Virus record (IMG/VR): IMGVR_UViG_3300025872_000050
Location: 1 to 64,000 of that record
Origin: a virus
Direction: 5' to 3' (one strand)
Length of the DNA stretch: 64,000 bases
The translations under genes were made by a program, and so were the position numbers. Positions 52,090 through 58,896 of the stretch are shown here, one piece after another. Positions within the stretch are counted from its first letter, which is position 1. Each line of letters starts with the position of its first letter. The notes beneath the pieces were generated by a model. That model did no database searches, had not been told where the DNA came from, and saw only the letters and a list, made by a program, of their open reading frames with translations.

Positions 52090-52733
52090 TCAGCGTCGTC
52101 ACGCCCAGCCTCAACCAGGGCCGCTTCATCCGCAAGAACATCGAGTCGGTGCTTGACCAGGACGTGGTAGCTGAGCACATCGTCATCGACGGCGGCAGCA
52201 CAGACGAGACGCTGAGCATCCTGGCCGAGTACCCTCATCTGAAGTGGGTGAGCGAGCCGGACAGCGGGCAGTCTGAGGCGATCAACAAAGGGCTGCGCAT
52301 GGCGACGGGCGACATCTTGGTCTGGCTCAACAGCGACGACATGCACATGCCGCAGACGTACGGGCTCGTGCAGGTCTTGCTCGAGGAGAGCGACGTGATC
52401 GCAGGCAACTGCTACGCGATCCAGATGGACGGGTCGTGGAAGCTACATCGTGCGAGGTTCACGTGCCTCGCAGACCTCATGAGCAAGCACTACCACGTAC
52501 ATCAGCCCGCCGTCTTCCTGAAGCGCAAGGTGTACGAAGAGGTTGGAGACTTGAGGGAGGACCTGCACCTGATCATGGACTTCGACTACTGGGTCAGAGT
52601 CATCTTGGCTGGGTTCCGAGTGACTACGGTCAAACACGCTCTGGCCGCGGTGCACAGGCATCCGGACGCCAAGACGGGCGTCAGCTACGCGCAGTACAAC
52701 CGTGAACGTATGAGTTACATCAAGGAGCTGTGA
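52086..52733 (+). CDS. GT2 glycosyltransferase
   Basis: 215 residues from GTG overlapping the upstream stop. ISVVTPSLNQGRFIRKNIES, VIDGGSTDETLSIL, SEPDSGQSEAINKGL and LVWLNSDDMH are the family 2 donor-binding and metal motifs; DFDYWVRVILAGF supplies the catalytic-base region. Same fold as the previous gene but clearly different in sequence, so not a recent duplicate. Fourth of the set, and coupled to the nucleotide-pool genes that follow. Confidence 0.8.
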   Translation: MISVVTPSLNQGRFIRKNIESVLDQDVVAEHIVIDGGSTDETLSILAEYPHLKWVSEPDSGQSEAINKGLRMATGDILVWLNSDDMHMPQTYGLVQVLLEESDVIAGNCYAIQMDGSWKLHRARFTCLADLMSKHYHVHQPAVFLKRKVYEEVGDLREDLHLIMDFDYWVRVILAGFRVTTVKHALAAVHRHPDAKTGVSYAQYNRERMSYIKEL

Positions 52734-53098
52734 TGCCTGAAGACATCGGTCCCGGCCACAAGTTCGACGACGGAAAGCCGAAGGTCGACCTCGTCGACCC
52801 GGAGTTCATCTACGACGTCGCGATCGCAGCGGAGTACGGCGCCAAGAAGTACGCGCCGTGGAACTGGCTCGGCGGCTTCGCGTACATGCGCTGCTTCGCA
52901 TCGATCATGAGGCACCTGCTGGAGTGGGCTCGAGGGCGCGACGTGGACGAGGAGTCCGGGCTGCCCCACCTCAGTATGGCGGCCGCTCAGCTGATGTTTC
53001 TCATGCACCAAGTCCGCAGGCCCGAGCAGTACGGGCACCTGGACGACCGCCCCAAGTTCGAAGACGTCGAGATCAAGAAGGAGGATGATCGCTGGTGA
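52733..53098 (+). CDS. mazZ-like: MazZ-type dATP/dGTP diphosphohydrolase (DUF5664-like)
   Basis: 121 residues; AAGGAG six bases before ATG 52733. KFDDGKPKVDLVDPEFIYDV, EYGAKKYAPWNW, IMRHLLEWARGRDVDEESGL, PHLSMAAAQLMFL match the DUF5664 / MazG-fold family known from phages with 2-aminoadenine (Z) DNA, where it converts dATP and dGTP to monophosphates. In this window PurZ is absent, so Z-DNA is not established; pool shaping for another modification is possible. Confidence 0.75.
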   Translation: MPEDIGPGHKFDDGKPKVDLVDPEFIYDVAIAAEYGAKKYAPWNWLGGFAYMRCFASIMRHLLEWARGRDVDEESGLPHLSMAAAQLMFLMHQVRRPEQYGHLDDRPKFEDVEIKKEDDRW

Positions 53099-53874
53099 GC
53101 CTACGAGTGATAGATCGGCTCTCGATGCGCTACCCGGATCTGCTGAAGGAGGTGCTCGCGAAAGGCGCTGATGTCGAGAGTCGCGTGGGCATGACGCGCG
53201 AGCTGATCGCGTACAACCTCGTGCTGACGGAGCCCAAGCACTGCGTCGTCGATCGCGACGGCTTCAGCCGCGAGTTCATGGACGCTGAGATCGCGATGCT
53301 GCTCGCCGGCGTGTACGACAGCGGCATCATCCAGAGCATCTCGCGGAAGGCGGGAACGCTCATGGCGCCGGCGACGGCTTACGGGCCCCGCATCAAGACG
53401 CAGATCTTCTCAGCGAGGAACGAGCTCAGGAACGATCGCTCAAGCCGACGAGCCGTCGTCTACGTCGGCCACGCAGACGACCTCTACAACGCCACGACGT
53501 CGCCGCTGTGGAAGGGCGAGATGCCCTGCACGATGACGTGGCAGTTCCTCGTACGAGACGCGAAGCTGCACATGATCGTCAACATGCGGTCGTGGGACCT
53601 CGTCTGGGGTCTGTGCTACGACGTGCCGTCGTTCGTCTCAGTCCAGAAGGCGCTGTCCAGGGACCTCAAGATCCCGATGGGCCACTACTACCACAACGCG
53701 GGATCGGCGCACGTGTACGAGCACCATTTCGGCGTCGAAGCTCGGCCCAACCTGCACGGAAAGCTCAAGCTAGACATCGTCGCGAACGAGCTCGAGCAGA
53801 CGCGCATGCTCGCGATCGGGCGAGTGTCGAAGCTGCGCGGCACGGCTCCCCTTCACCGCGAGGACCTTCCGTGA
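53095..53874 (+). CDS. Thymidylate-synthase-family enzyme, predicted dCMP hydroxymethylase
   Basis: 259 residues from GTG overlapping the previous stop. Colinear with thymidylate synthase: AYGPRIKTQ, NDRSSRRAVV (phosphate-binding Arg), EMPCTMTWQF (nucleophile C145), HMIVNMRSWDLVWGL and HYYHNAGSAHVYEHHFG. Where thymidylate synthases have Asn (GLPFN, E. coli N177) this protein has Asp176 (GLCYD), the change that shifts specificity from dUMP to dCMP in T4 dCMP hydroxymethylase. The His after the nucleophile is Thr. The product would be hydroxymethyl- (or methyl-) dCMP. Confidence 0.75.
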   Translation: MSLRVIDRLSMRYPDLLKEVLAKGADVESRVGMTRELIAYNLVLTEPKHCVVDRDGFSREFMDAEIAMLLAGVYDSGIIQSISRKAGTLMAPATAYGPRIKTQIFSARNELRNDRSSRRAVVYVGHADDLYNATTSPLWKGEMPCTMTWQFLVRDAKLHMIVNMRSWDLVWGLCYDVPSFVSVQKALSRDLKIPMGHYYHNAGSAHVYEHHFGVEARPNLHGKLKLDIVANELEQTRMLAIGRVSKLRGTAPLHREDLP

Positions 53875-54278
53875 AGAAGCGTCAGCTCCGCTACCTCATG
53901 GACATCGCAGACCTCACCGCGGCGATGTCGCGCTGCAAGCGGCTTCAGGTCGGAGCTGTCCTCGCCAGCGTGGACCTCACCCAGTTCGTCGTCGGCTACA
54001 ACGGCGGCGTCAAGGGCGGGCCCAACACGTGCCTGCGCGAGGACGAGGGCGCGTGCGGCTGCGTCCACGCGGAAATGAACGCGATCGCCAAGGCGACCGC
54101 CGGCGTGCATCGCGTCGCGATCCTCACGGTATCCCCGTGCGAGCTGTGCGCGACGCTACTGGCCAACGCAGGCGTGACGCACGTCTACTACCACTACCTC
54201 TACCGTGAGAGCCTCAGAGGGATCGAGGCGCTCGATCGGGGCGGAGTTGTGCGCTTCACGTGGGAGGAAGTGCTGTGA
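53871..54278 (+). CDS. dCMP deaminase
   Basis: 135 residues from GTG overlapping the previous stop. LTAAMSRCKRLQVGAVLAS, NTCLREDEGACGCVHAEMNA (catalytic HAE and a second zinc site of dCMP deaminases) and SPCELCATLLANAGV (PCxxC) are all present. It converts dCMP to dUMP, feeding thymidylate synthesis. It shares substrate with the preceding enzyme, so the pair could partition dCMP. It overlaps the polymerase start by four bases. Confidence 0.88.
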   Translation: MKKRQLRYLMDIADLTAAMSRCKRLQVGAVLASVDLTQFVVGYNGGVKGGPNTCLREDEGACGCVHAEMNAIAKATAGVHRVAILTVSPCELCATLLANAGVTHVYYHYLYRESLRGIEALDRGGVVRFTWEEVL

Positions 54279-56191
54279 ACCTGCTCGAGCAGTTCGACGA
54301 CTTCGACGCGCGAGAGCTCGTCTCGGCTGATACAGTGCTGCAGCTGTGGCGCGAAGACCGTCCCGCAGTCGTGGCGCTCGACACGGAGTCTCCCACATGG
54401 CGCTGGTACGAGTCCGACGCCGACCCGTTCGCGGTGACGCTCTCGTGGGGCCGCGACCGCACGTTCTACGTCGTGACCCGCAACGAGGACGCCGTCTACC
54501 AGAAGACGCACTACGTGGACGACCCGGGGAACCATCGCATCCGCGAGGACGCGGCGAAGATGGTCTTCGAGATCTTCAACGACACGCCGACGATCGTCAT
54601 GCACAACGCGAAGTACGACCTCCACGTCTTCAAGCGCATGTTCGACGCTCACGGGCTCGAGCTGATGGAGCGCGAGGTGCACGACACGATGATCATGAGC
54701 CCGATCCTCAACGAAAAGAGGCACCACGGCCTCAAGGAGCTCTCTACGGCGCTCGGGATCAGCTACGACACCGACGGGACTCCCGCCGACTTCTACCGCT
54801 CGCAGATCGATGGGTGGCGCGAGTCGCAGGCCAAGGTCGAGGGGCGGGAGATCCGCTACGACGAGGTCCCGCTTCGGCTCATGGTGCCGTACGCAGTGGG
54901 CGACGCCTACCTCACGCTCGCGCTCTTCGCCGAGTTCATGCACGAGATGGAGAAGACGTCCGCTCCTCAGTCCAAGCCTTTCGCGGAGCGAGACCTGCCT
55001 CGGATCTACGCGACCGAGCTCGATGTCATGTGGGTGCTCTTCTGGGCAGAGGAGAGAGGCATGCGCATCGACCTCGACTTCGTCAACACGCGCATCGCTG
55101 AGCTGACGCCGACCATCGAAGAGATCAGGGTGGAGATGACTCAGCAGCTCGGCTGGGACATGAACCCCGGCTCGACGGACGATGTCGCGAAGGCGCTGGA
55201 GCAGTTCGGCATCAAGGGCGACTGGGTCAACCCGCGCACGGGCAGGGTCAAGCTTCCAGAGTGGGTTCTCGAGGGCCTCGACCACCCGTTCGCCAAGCGC
55301 GTCCTGGAGTACCGTTCCGCGACCAAGATGCTCGGGTCGTACTACGAGCACCTTGCTCAGCAACATCGCATGATCGGCGAGCTCGCGATCATCAGCTGCA
55401 ATTTCAAGCAGATGGGCGCACGCACTGGGCGCATGAGCATCACAGAGCCCGCGCTCCAGACGATCCCGCGCGAGAAGGGCGGGGTGAGAGGGGCGTTCAT
55501 CGCGCGACCCGGGCATCAGCTCATCTTCGCCGACTTCAAGGCGCAGGAGCTTCGCGTGCTCGGGCACTACATGGCCAAGGTCGGAGACGACTCCATGCTC
55601 CGCATCTTCGAGCAGGACGACCCAGACCCGCATCGCGAGACCGCCGCAGCGATGTACCGCGTCCGCCCCGAAGAGGTCACCAAGCAGATGCGGGCCGACG
55701 GCAAGACGATGAACTTCGCCATCGTCTACGGAGCGGGCCAGCAGAAGATCGCGGACATGCTCGGCGTCGAGCTCGACCAAGGCAAGAAGATGCTCTACGC
55801 GTTCTACGATCGGTTCCCCGGCATCCGCAAGCTGAAGAGCGCCACCGAACAGGCCATGCGCGAGCGCGGCTACATCGTCACGGTCTTCGGCCGCAGGCAT
55901 CGTGAAGAAGAAGGGCGGTTCGCGTACAAGGCTGTGAACTCCCTCGTCCAGGGGACGTCAGCTGACCAGGCGAAGAGCGCGATGGTGCGACTGCATCGCC
56001 GGTTCGAGAAGGACGGCATGCGATCGCGCGTTCTGCTGCAGATCCACGACGAAGTCGTGGTCGAATGTCCGGAGGAAGAGCTCGATCTGGCTCGAGAGAC
56101 GGTCAGAGCAGTCATGTGCGACTGGCCAGAGCTCCTCGTACCCATGGATGTGGACATCAACCACGCGACGCGCTGGTCGGACGCAAAGTAA
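54275..56191 (+). CDS. Family A DNA polymerase with 3'-5' exonuclease
   Basis: 638 residues from GTG, GGGAGGA seven bases upstream. Exo I LDTESPTWRW (near 35), Exo II MHNAKYD, Exo III YAVGD; polymerase motif A ADFKAQELRV (near 418) departs from the common DYSQIELR; motif B KQMRADGKTMNFAIVYG; motif C QIHDEVVVE (near 590). There is no 5'-3' exonuclease domain. It is the replicative polymerase working with the clamp and primase-helicase. Its proximity to MazZ-like and dCMP-modifying genes raises the question of whether it favours modified dNTPs. Confidence 0.9.
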   Translation: MNLLEQFDDFDARELVSADTVLQLWREDRPAVVALDTESPTWRWYESDADPFAVTLSWGRDRTFYVVTRNEDAVYQKTHYVDDPGNHRIREDAAKMVFEIFNDTPTIVMHNAKYDLHVFKRMFDAHGLELMEREVHDTMIMSPILNEKRHHGLKELSTALGISYDTDGTPADFYRSQIDGWRESQAKVEGREIRYDEVPLRLMVPYAVGDAYLTLALFAEFMHEMEKTSAPQSKPFAERDLPRIYATELDVMWVLFWAEERGMRIDLDFVNTRIAELTPTIEEIRVEMTQQLGWDMNPGSTDDVAKALEQFGIKGDWVNPRTGRVKLPEWVLEGLDHPFAKRVLEYRSATKMLGSYYEHLAQQHRMIGELAIISCNFKQMGARTGRMSITEPALQTIPREKGGVRGAFIARPGHQLIFADFKAQELRVLGHYMAKVGDDSMLRIFEQDDPDPHRETAAAMYRVRPEEVTKQMRADGKTMNFAIVYGAGQQKIADMLGVELDQGKKMLYAFYDRFPGIRKLKSATEQAMRERGYIVTVFGRRHREEEGRFAYKAVNSLVQGTSADQAKSAMVRLHRRFEKDGMRSRVLLQIHDEVVVECPEEELDLARETVRAVMCDWPELLVPMDVDINHATRWSDAK

Positions 56192-56228
56192 GATAATCGG
56201 ATTCGGTATATTACCGAACCCGTAAACT
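56192..56228 (+). promoter_or_regulatory. Dyad element, copy D of 4
   Basis: One base past the polymerase stop: GATAATCGGA, then TTCGGTA-TAT-TACCGAA (arms 56202-56208 and 56212-56218), then CCCGTAAACTC. The longest perfect arms of the four copies. Confidence 0.65.
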
Positions 56229-56250
56229 CAAGATCTTGGAGGATCGCTCA

Positions 56251-56430
56251 GTGGCACGCAACACACTTCAGAACCGCATGGAGATCCTGCACGACCGGCT
56301 GGAGAAGGCGAACTTGAAGCATCGACGTCGAGTGCTCGCCATCTCAGATGACTATCAGACCAAGCTGAACGCAGAGCGCGCGAGGCACGCAGCGGAAGTG
56401 AGCAAGATCCGTGAACGGCTACGCGACTAG
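56251..56430 (+). CDS. Small basic coiled-coil protein
   Basis: 59 residues from GTG 56251, eight bases behind TTGGAGG. NTLQNRMEILHDRLEKANLK and RHAAEVSKIRERLRD are highly helical and basic. First gene after dyad element D. Overlaps the resolvase gene. May bind DNA or act as a small regulator; unknown. Confidence 0.55.
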   Translation: MARNTLQNRMEILHDRLEKANLKHRRRVLAISDDYQTKLNAERARHAAEVSKIRERLRD

Positions 56431-56857
56431 CACGCACGTGCCGATCGACGCGCGCATGCTCGCGATCGATCCCGGCGACGTTCACGTCGGGGTGTCGTGC
56501 TGGGCCAACCGAAGATGGCAGTACGCTGAAGAACTGACTCAAGCTCAACTATGGGAGGTGATCACCGGGTGGCGACCTACGTTGATCGTCTTGGAGCGCT
56601 TCCACCTCTATCCGTGGATGGCGAAGACGCAGTCGTTCTCCACGATGCCTACGTCTCAGCTGATCGGGGCGATCAAGCGCACGGCCGAGGTCAACGGGAT
56701 CCACTTGGTGGAGCAGCAGACGCAGGTGCTCAACCTCACGCGCAAGACGCCCTACTACAAGAACCACATCGCAGAGCACGGGAAGCCGTGGTCGGAGCAC
56801 GCGGAGAGCGCGCTGCTCCATGGCCTGTACTACCTCAACCTGGGGAAGGGGTCGTGA
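56411..56857 (+). CDS. RuvC-like Holliday-junction resolvase
   Basis: 148 residues from GTG 56411 (start uncertain; other candidates at 56438 and ATG 56456). The RNase H-fold acidic residues are visible: MLAIDPGDVHVGVSCW (D), LIVLERFHLY (E) and HAESALLHGLYYL at the C-terminus (E/H). Small RuvC-type resolvases process branched replicative DNA before packaging. Gene order after the polymerase is consistent. Confidence 0.75.
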   Translation: MNGYATSTHVPIDARMLAIDPGDVHVGVSCWANRRWQYAEELTQAQLWEVITGWRPTLIVLERFHLYPWMAKTQSFSTMPTSQLIGAIKRTAEVNGIHLVEQQTQVLNLTRKTPYYKNHIAEHGKPWSEHAESALLHGLYYLNLGKGS

Positions 56858-57474
56858 CCAACGAGCTTCCAACACAGATGCCTTGTGGGCATTGCGGCTA
56901 CAAGCATCACAAGAAGTCCGGCTGGCTGAAGTACTACGTCGGAGCTCTCGTCTGCCCGCGTTACGTGTCCCTGTTGCTTGAAGAGGTGGAGAGCTGGGGC
57001 ATGCCCTTTCCAGCGACGGTGAAGCCGGGCAGGGAGCACAACCTCAAGAAGTGCAACGCTCCGGAGGACAAGTTCTGCGCCCACAAGGGGACGCCTGACG
57101 ATCGCGGCATCAAGCGCTGCCTCTCGCCTGACGGGTTCAGCGCTGGGATCAGGGCTGAGAACAAGCTCAAGATCTTGGACAACGGCGAGGTCGATCGCAA
57201 CGACGCCCTGCAGTGCGAGCACATCGGGACGTTCGTCCGCCAGCGCGTCAAGCCTAGTGGCATCCGCGCACGACCGCACGGTTCCAAGAACCACAAGGTC
57301 TATGAGGGCAACCTGATGCCGTCGAGCGGAGACGCGAGGAAGTCGCTCGTGTACCGCGAGCTGTGGCGCCGGATCGAGTACCTCAAGATGCATAACATCG
57401 CCCCGACCCCTGAGCGCATCGCGTTCCTCGCAGGACATGCAGCCTGGAAGAAGGGCGACGTCCACGTTGACTAA
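56854..57474 (+). CDS. Zinc-binding hypothetical protein
   Basis: 206 residues from GTG overlapping the resolvase stop. PCGHCGYKHHKK near the N-terminus and several later Cys (KKCNAPEDKFCAHKG, KRCLSPDG, LQCEHIG) suggest multiple zinc sites. A basic middle (RVKPSGIRARPHGSKNHK) suits nucleic-acid binding. A helical C-terminal half follows. No family recognised. Confidence 0.6.
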   Translation: MTNELPTQMPCGHCGYKHHKKSGWLKYYVGALVCPRYVSLLLEEVESWGMPFPATVKPGREHNLKKCNAPEDKFCAHKGTPDDRGIKRCLSPDGFSAGIRAENKLKILDNGEVDRNDALQCEHIGTFVRQRVKPSGIRARPHGSKNHKVYEGNLMPSSGDARKSLVYRELWRRIEYLKMHNIAPTPERIAFLAGHAAWKKGDVHVD

Positions 57475-57862
57475 GTTCCAGCCGAACGACTACCGCGTCC
57501 GCGACTACGAGATCGTCGAAGCGGAGCCGCTTGGAGAGATCCTGCGAGCGTGGATCGTCAGGTACCTCGCTGCTCGTCCGGCCAAAGCGATGGCCGTGAC
57601 CACTGACCCAGACTACTCCACACCGGTGGCCCACTTCGGGCCGATCCAGTGGCTCTCGTTCCACACAGGCATCCACATCAAGCGCACGAGCGAGATCTGC
57701 AACTCCAAGCTCGAGTTCGTCACCTTCAGCGAAGCGGACAAGCTCCTCACCGCGATCGGCGAGGAGCACCACCTACGCGAGGGCACCGTCGAGGTCTTCC
57801 CCAACCCGCACCTGTCTCGGGAGGAGTACGAGCGCCGGCGCGCCGAGCGCGGCTGCGCCTAG
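57467..57862 (+). CDS. Hypothetical protein
   Basis: 131 residues from TTG 57467, overlapping the previous stop; an in-frame ATG at 57437 is possible but lies deeper in the upstream gene. Contains YRVRDYEIVEAEPLGEILRA and WIVRYLAARPAKAMAV; the C-terminal part ends EEYERRRAERG. No cysteine motif or known domain. It is followed by a T-rich stretch and promoter P4. Confidence 0.55.
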   Translation: MTKFQPNDYRVRDYEIVEAEPLGEILRAWIVRYLAARPAKAMAVTTDPDYSTPVAHFGPIQWLSFHTGIHIKRTSEICNSKLEFVTFSEADKLLTAIGEEHHLREGTVEVFPNPHLSREEYERRRAERGCA

Positions 57863-57874
57863 CCCTGTCTTTTT
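57838..57874 (+). terminator. Weak terminator candidate
   Basis: GC-rich inverted sequence at the 3' end of the gene (GGCGC...GCGCC) followed by CTGTCTTTTTCCC. The stem is imperfect and overlaps coding sequence; the T5 run is the clearest part. Confidence 0.35.
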
Positions 57875-57894
57875 CCCTCCGAAAAGTATACAAT
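57866..57894 (+). promoter_or_regulatory. Promoter P4
   Basis: -10 TACAAT (57889-57894) in AAGTATACAATACTAG; -35 candidate TGTCTT (57866-57871) at 17-bp spacing. Shares CTCCG-AAAA and ACTAGT with the promoter of the HTH gene. Confidence 0.55.
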
Positions 57895-57911
57895 ACTAGT
57901 GTCCTGAAAAT

Positions 57912-57925
57912 CCCTGCCCGAAGGG
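57912..57925 (+). promoter_or_regulatory. Leader hairpin variant
   Basis: CCCT-GCCCGA-AGGG; the 3' arm continues into AGGGAG, the ribosome-binding sequence for the TTG at 57933. Same architecture as the CCTCGCCCGAGG leaders with changed arms. Confidence 0.45.
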
Positions 57926-57932
57926 AGTTGCT

Positions 57933-58397
57933 TTGATCATCGGCTTCACAGGAACACAACAGGGTCTCAGCTTCGAGCAGCGCGAGACGCTCGCGGACGT
58001 GCTGGAAAACTCCGACTTCGACATCGCGATGCACGGCGACTGCATCGGAGCAGATCGCGACTTCCACGACATCGTCAGGAACCTCGACTTCGACGTCAAG
58101 GTCGTGGTCTTCCCGTCGAACATCGAGGGGAAGCGCGCGTTCTGCGACGCCGACTCCGTCATGGACTCCGCCGACCCGCTCGTCCGCAACGCAGCGATCG
58201 CCCAGCTCTGCGACACGCTGATCGCGTGTCCCAAGGAGTTCAGCGAGGTCTTGCGATCCGGGACATGGGCCACAGTCCGCTACGCGATGAAGGCCCAGAA
58301 GACGATCGTGCTGATCCTCCCGGACGGCGTGCCGATCCTCTGCGTGGCCGCCGAGCCGATCGCCGCATCGATCGCGCGACAGGCGAGGTTGAACTGA
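57933..58397 (+). CDS. SLOG/DprA-like Rossmann protein
   Basis: 154 residues from TTG. IIGFTGTQQGLSFEQRETLA, AMHGDCIGADRDFHDIV, then KTIVLILPDG, match the SLOG (Smf/DprA, LOG) nucleotide-binding superfamily: glycine-rich N-terminal loop and HGDxxGAD. Family members bind nucleotides or ssDNA; stand-alone forms occur in phages and in nucleotide-signalling defence systems. First gene after promoter P4; substrate unknown. Confidence 0.65.
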   Translation: MIIGFTGTQQGLSFEQRETLADVLENSDFDIAMHGDCIGADRDFHDIVRNLDFDVKVVVFPSNIEGKRAFCDADSVMDSADPLVRNAAIAQLCDTLIACPKEFSEVLRSGTWATVRYAMKAQKTIVLILPDGVPILCVAAEPIAASIARQARLN

Positions 58398-58852
58398 TGC
58401 TGCTTCAGGAGATCCTCCTCGGCGGTCATCCTCACGGAGCGACCGAACAGTGGCAGATGCTCGTCGGCTGCATCCTGCTCAACCAGACGTCGCGCGCTCA
58501 GGTGGACGGCGTCTACCCCGAGCTGTTCCGGTACTTCCCCGGGCCCTACTCGGTCGAAGACCTGACCGACGAGGAGCTCGCCTCGCTGGCCATCATCATC
58601 AAGCCGCTCGGGCTCCAGAACGTACGGGCGCTTCGGCTGCGGCAGTTCTCAGCGCGCTGGATCGACACCATCGACATCCGCGAGCACGACATCGAGACGA
58701 TGCCGCTGACCGACTGGGAGCTGCGCCAGCTGCCGGGGATCGGAGACTACGCCGTCGACAGCTACGCGATCTTCGTCCGTGGCGAGCTCGACCGTCAGCC
58801 GCAGGACAAGGAGCTCAAGCGGTACCTGGCCGGTGTACAGAGCTCGCGTTGA
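58397..58852 (+). CDS. MBD4/Nth-like HhH-GPD DNA glycosylase
   Basis: 151 residues from TGATG. WQMLVGCILLNQTSRAQVDG, SLAIIIKPLGLQNVRALRLR, LRQLPGIGDYAVDSYAIFVR (helix-hairpin-helix) and PQDKEL (catalytic-position D137) resemble the catalytic domain of MBD4, which removes T or U opposite G arising from (methyl)cytosine deamination. No Fe-S cluster cysteines are present, unlike Nth and MutY. A repair function for deaminated cytosine derivatives would suit the neighbouring cytosine-modification genes. Confidence 0.75.
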   Translation: MLLQEILLGGHPHGATEQWQMLVGCILLNQTSRAQVDGVYPELFRYFPGPYSVEDLTDEELASLAIIIKPLGLQNVRALRLRQFSARWIDTIDIREHDIETMPLTDWELRQLPGIGDYAVDSYAIFVRGELDRQPQDKELKRYLAGVQSSR

Positions 58853-58862
58853 AGTATACAAT
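58831..58862 (+). promoter_or_regulatory. Promoter P2
   Basis: CGGTGTACA, with TGTACA (58834-58839) 17 bases before TACAAT (58857-58862) in AAGTATACAAT. Same elements and spacing as P1. It overlaps the end of the glycosylase gene. A second ACTATACAG lies downstream. Confidence 0.65.
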
Positions 58863-58876
58863 GTAACTATACAGTC

Positions 58877-58891
58877 CCTCGCCCGAGGAGG
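58877..58891 (+). promoter_or_regulatory. Leader hairpin with embedded Shine-Dalgarno
   Basis: Identical CCTCGCCCGAGGAGG; GAGGAGG is five bases before TTG 58897 and therefore decides the start in favour of TTG over the GTG at 58891. Confidence 0.7.
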
Positions 58892-58896
58892 TGAAG

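Noticed and set aside
49344-54278. Glycosyltransferases as host-surface (O-antigen) conversion genes
   Set aside because: Not excluded, but no membrane flippase or acyltransferase is nearby and the genes are coupled to nucleotide-metabolism genes, so DNA modification is preferred.
58891-58896. GTG 58891 as start of the zinc-ribbon gene
   Set aside because: It lies within the Shine-Dalgarno itself; TTG 58897 is properly spaced.
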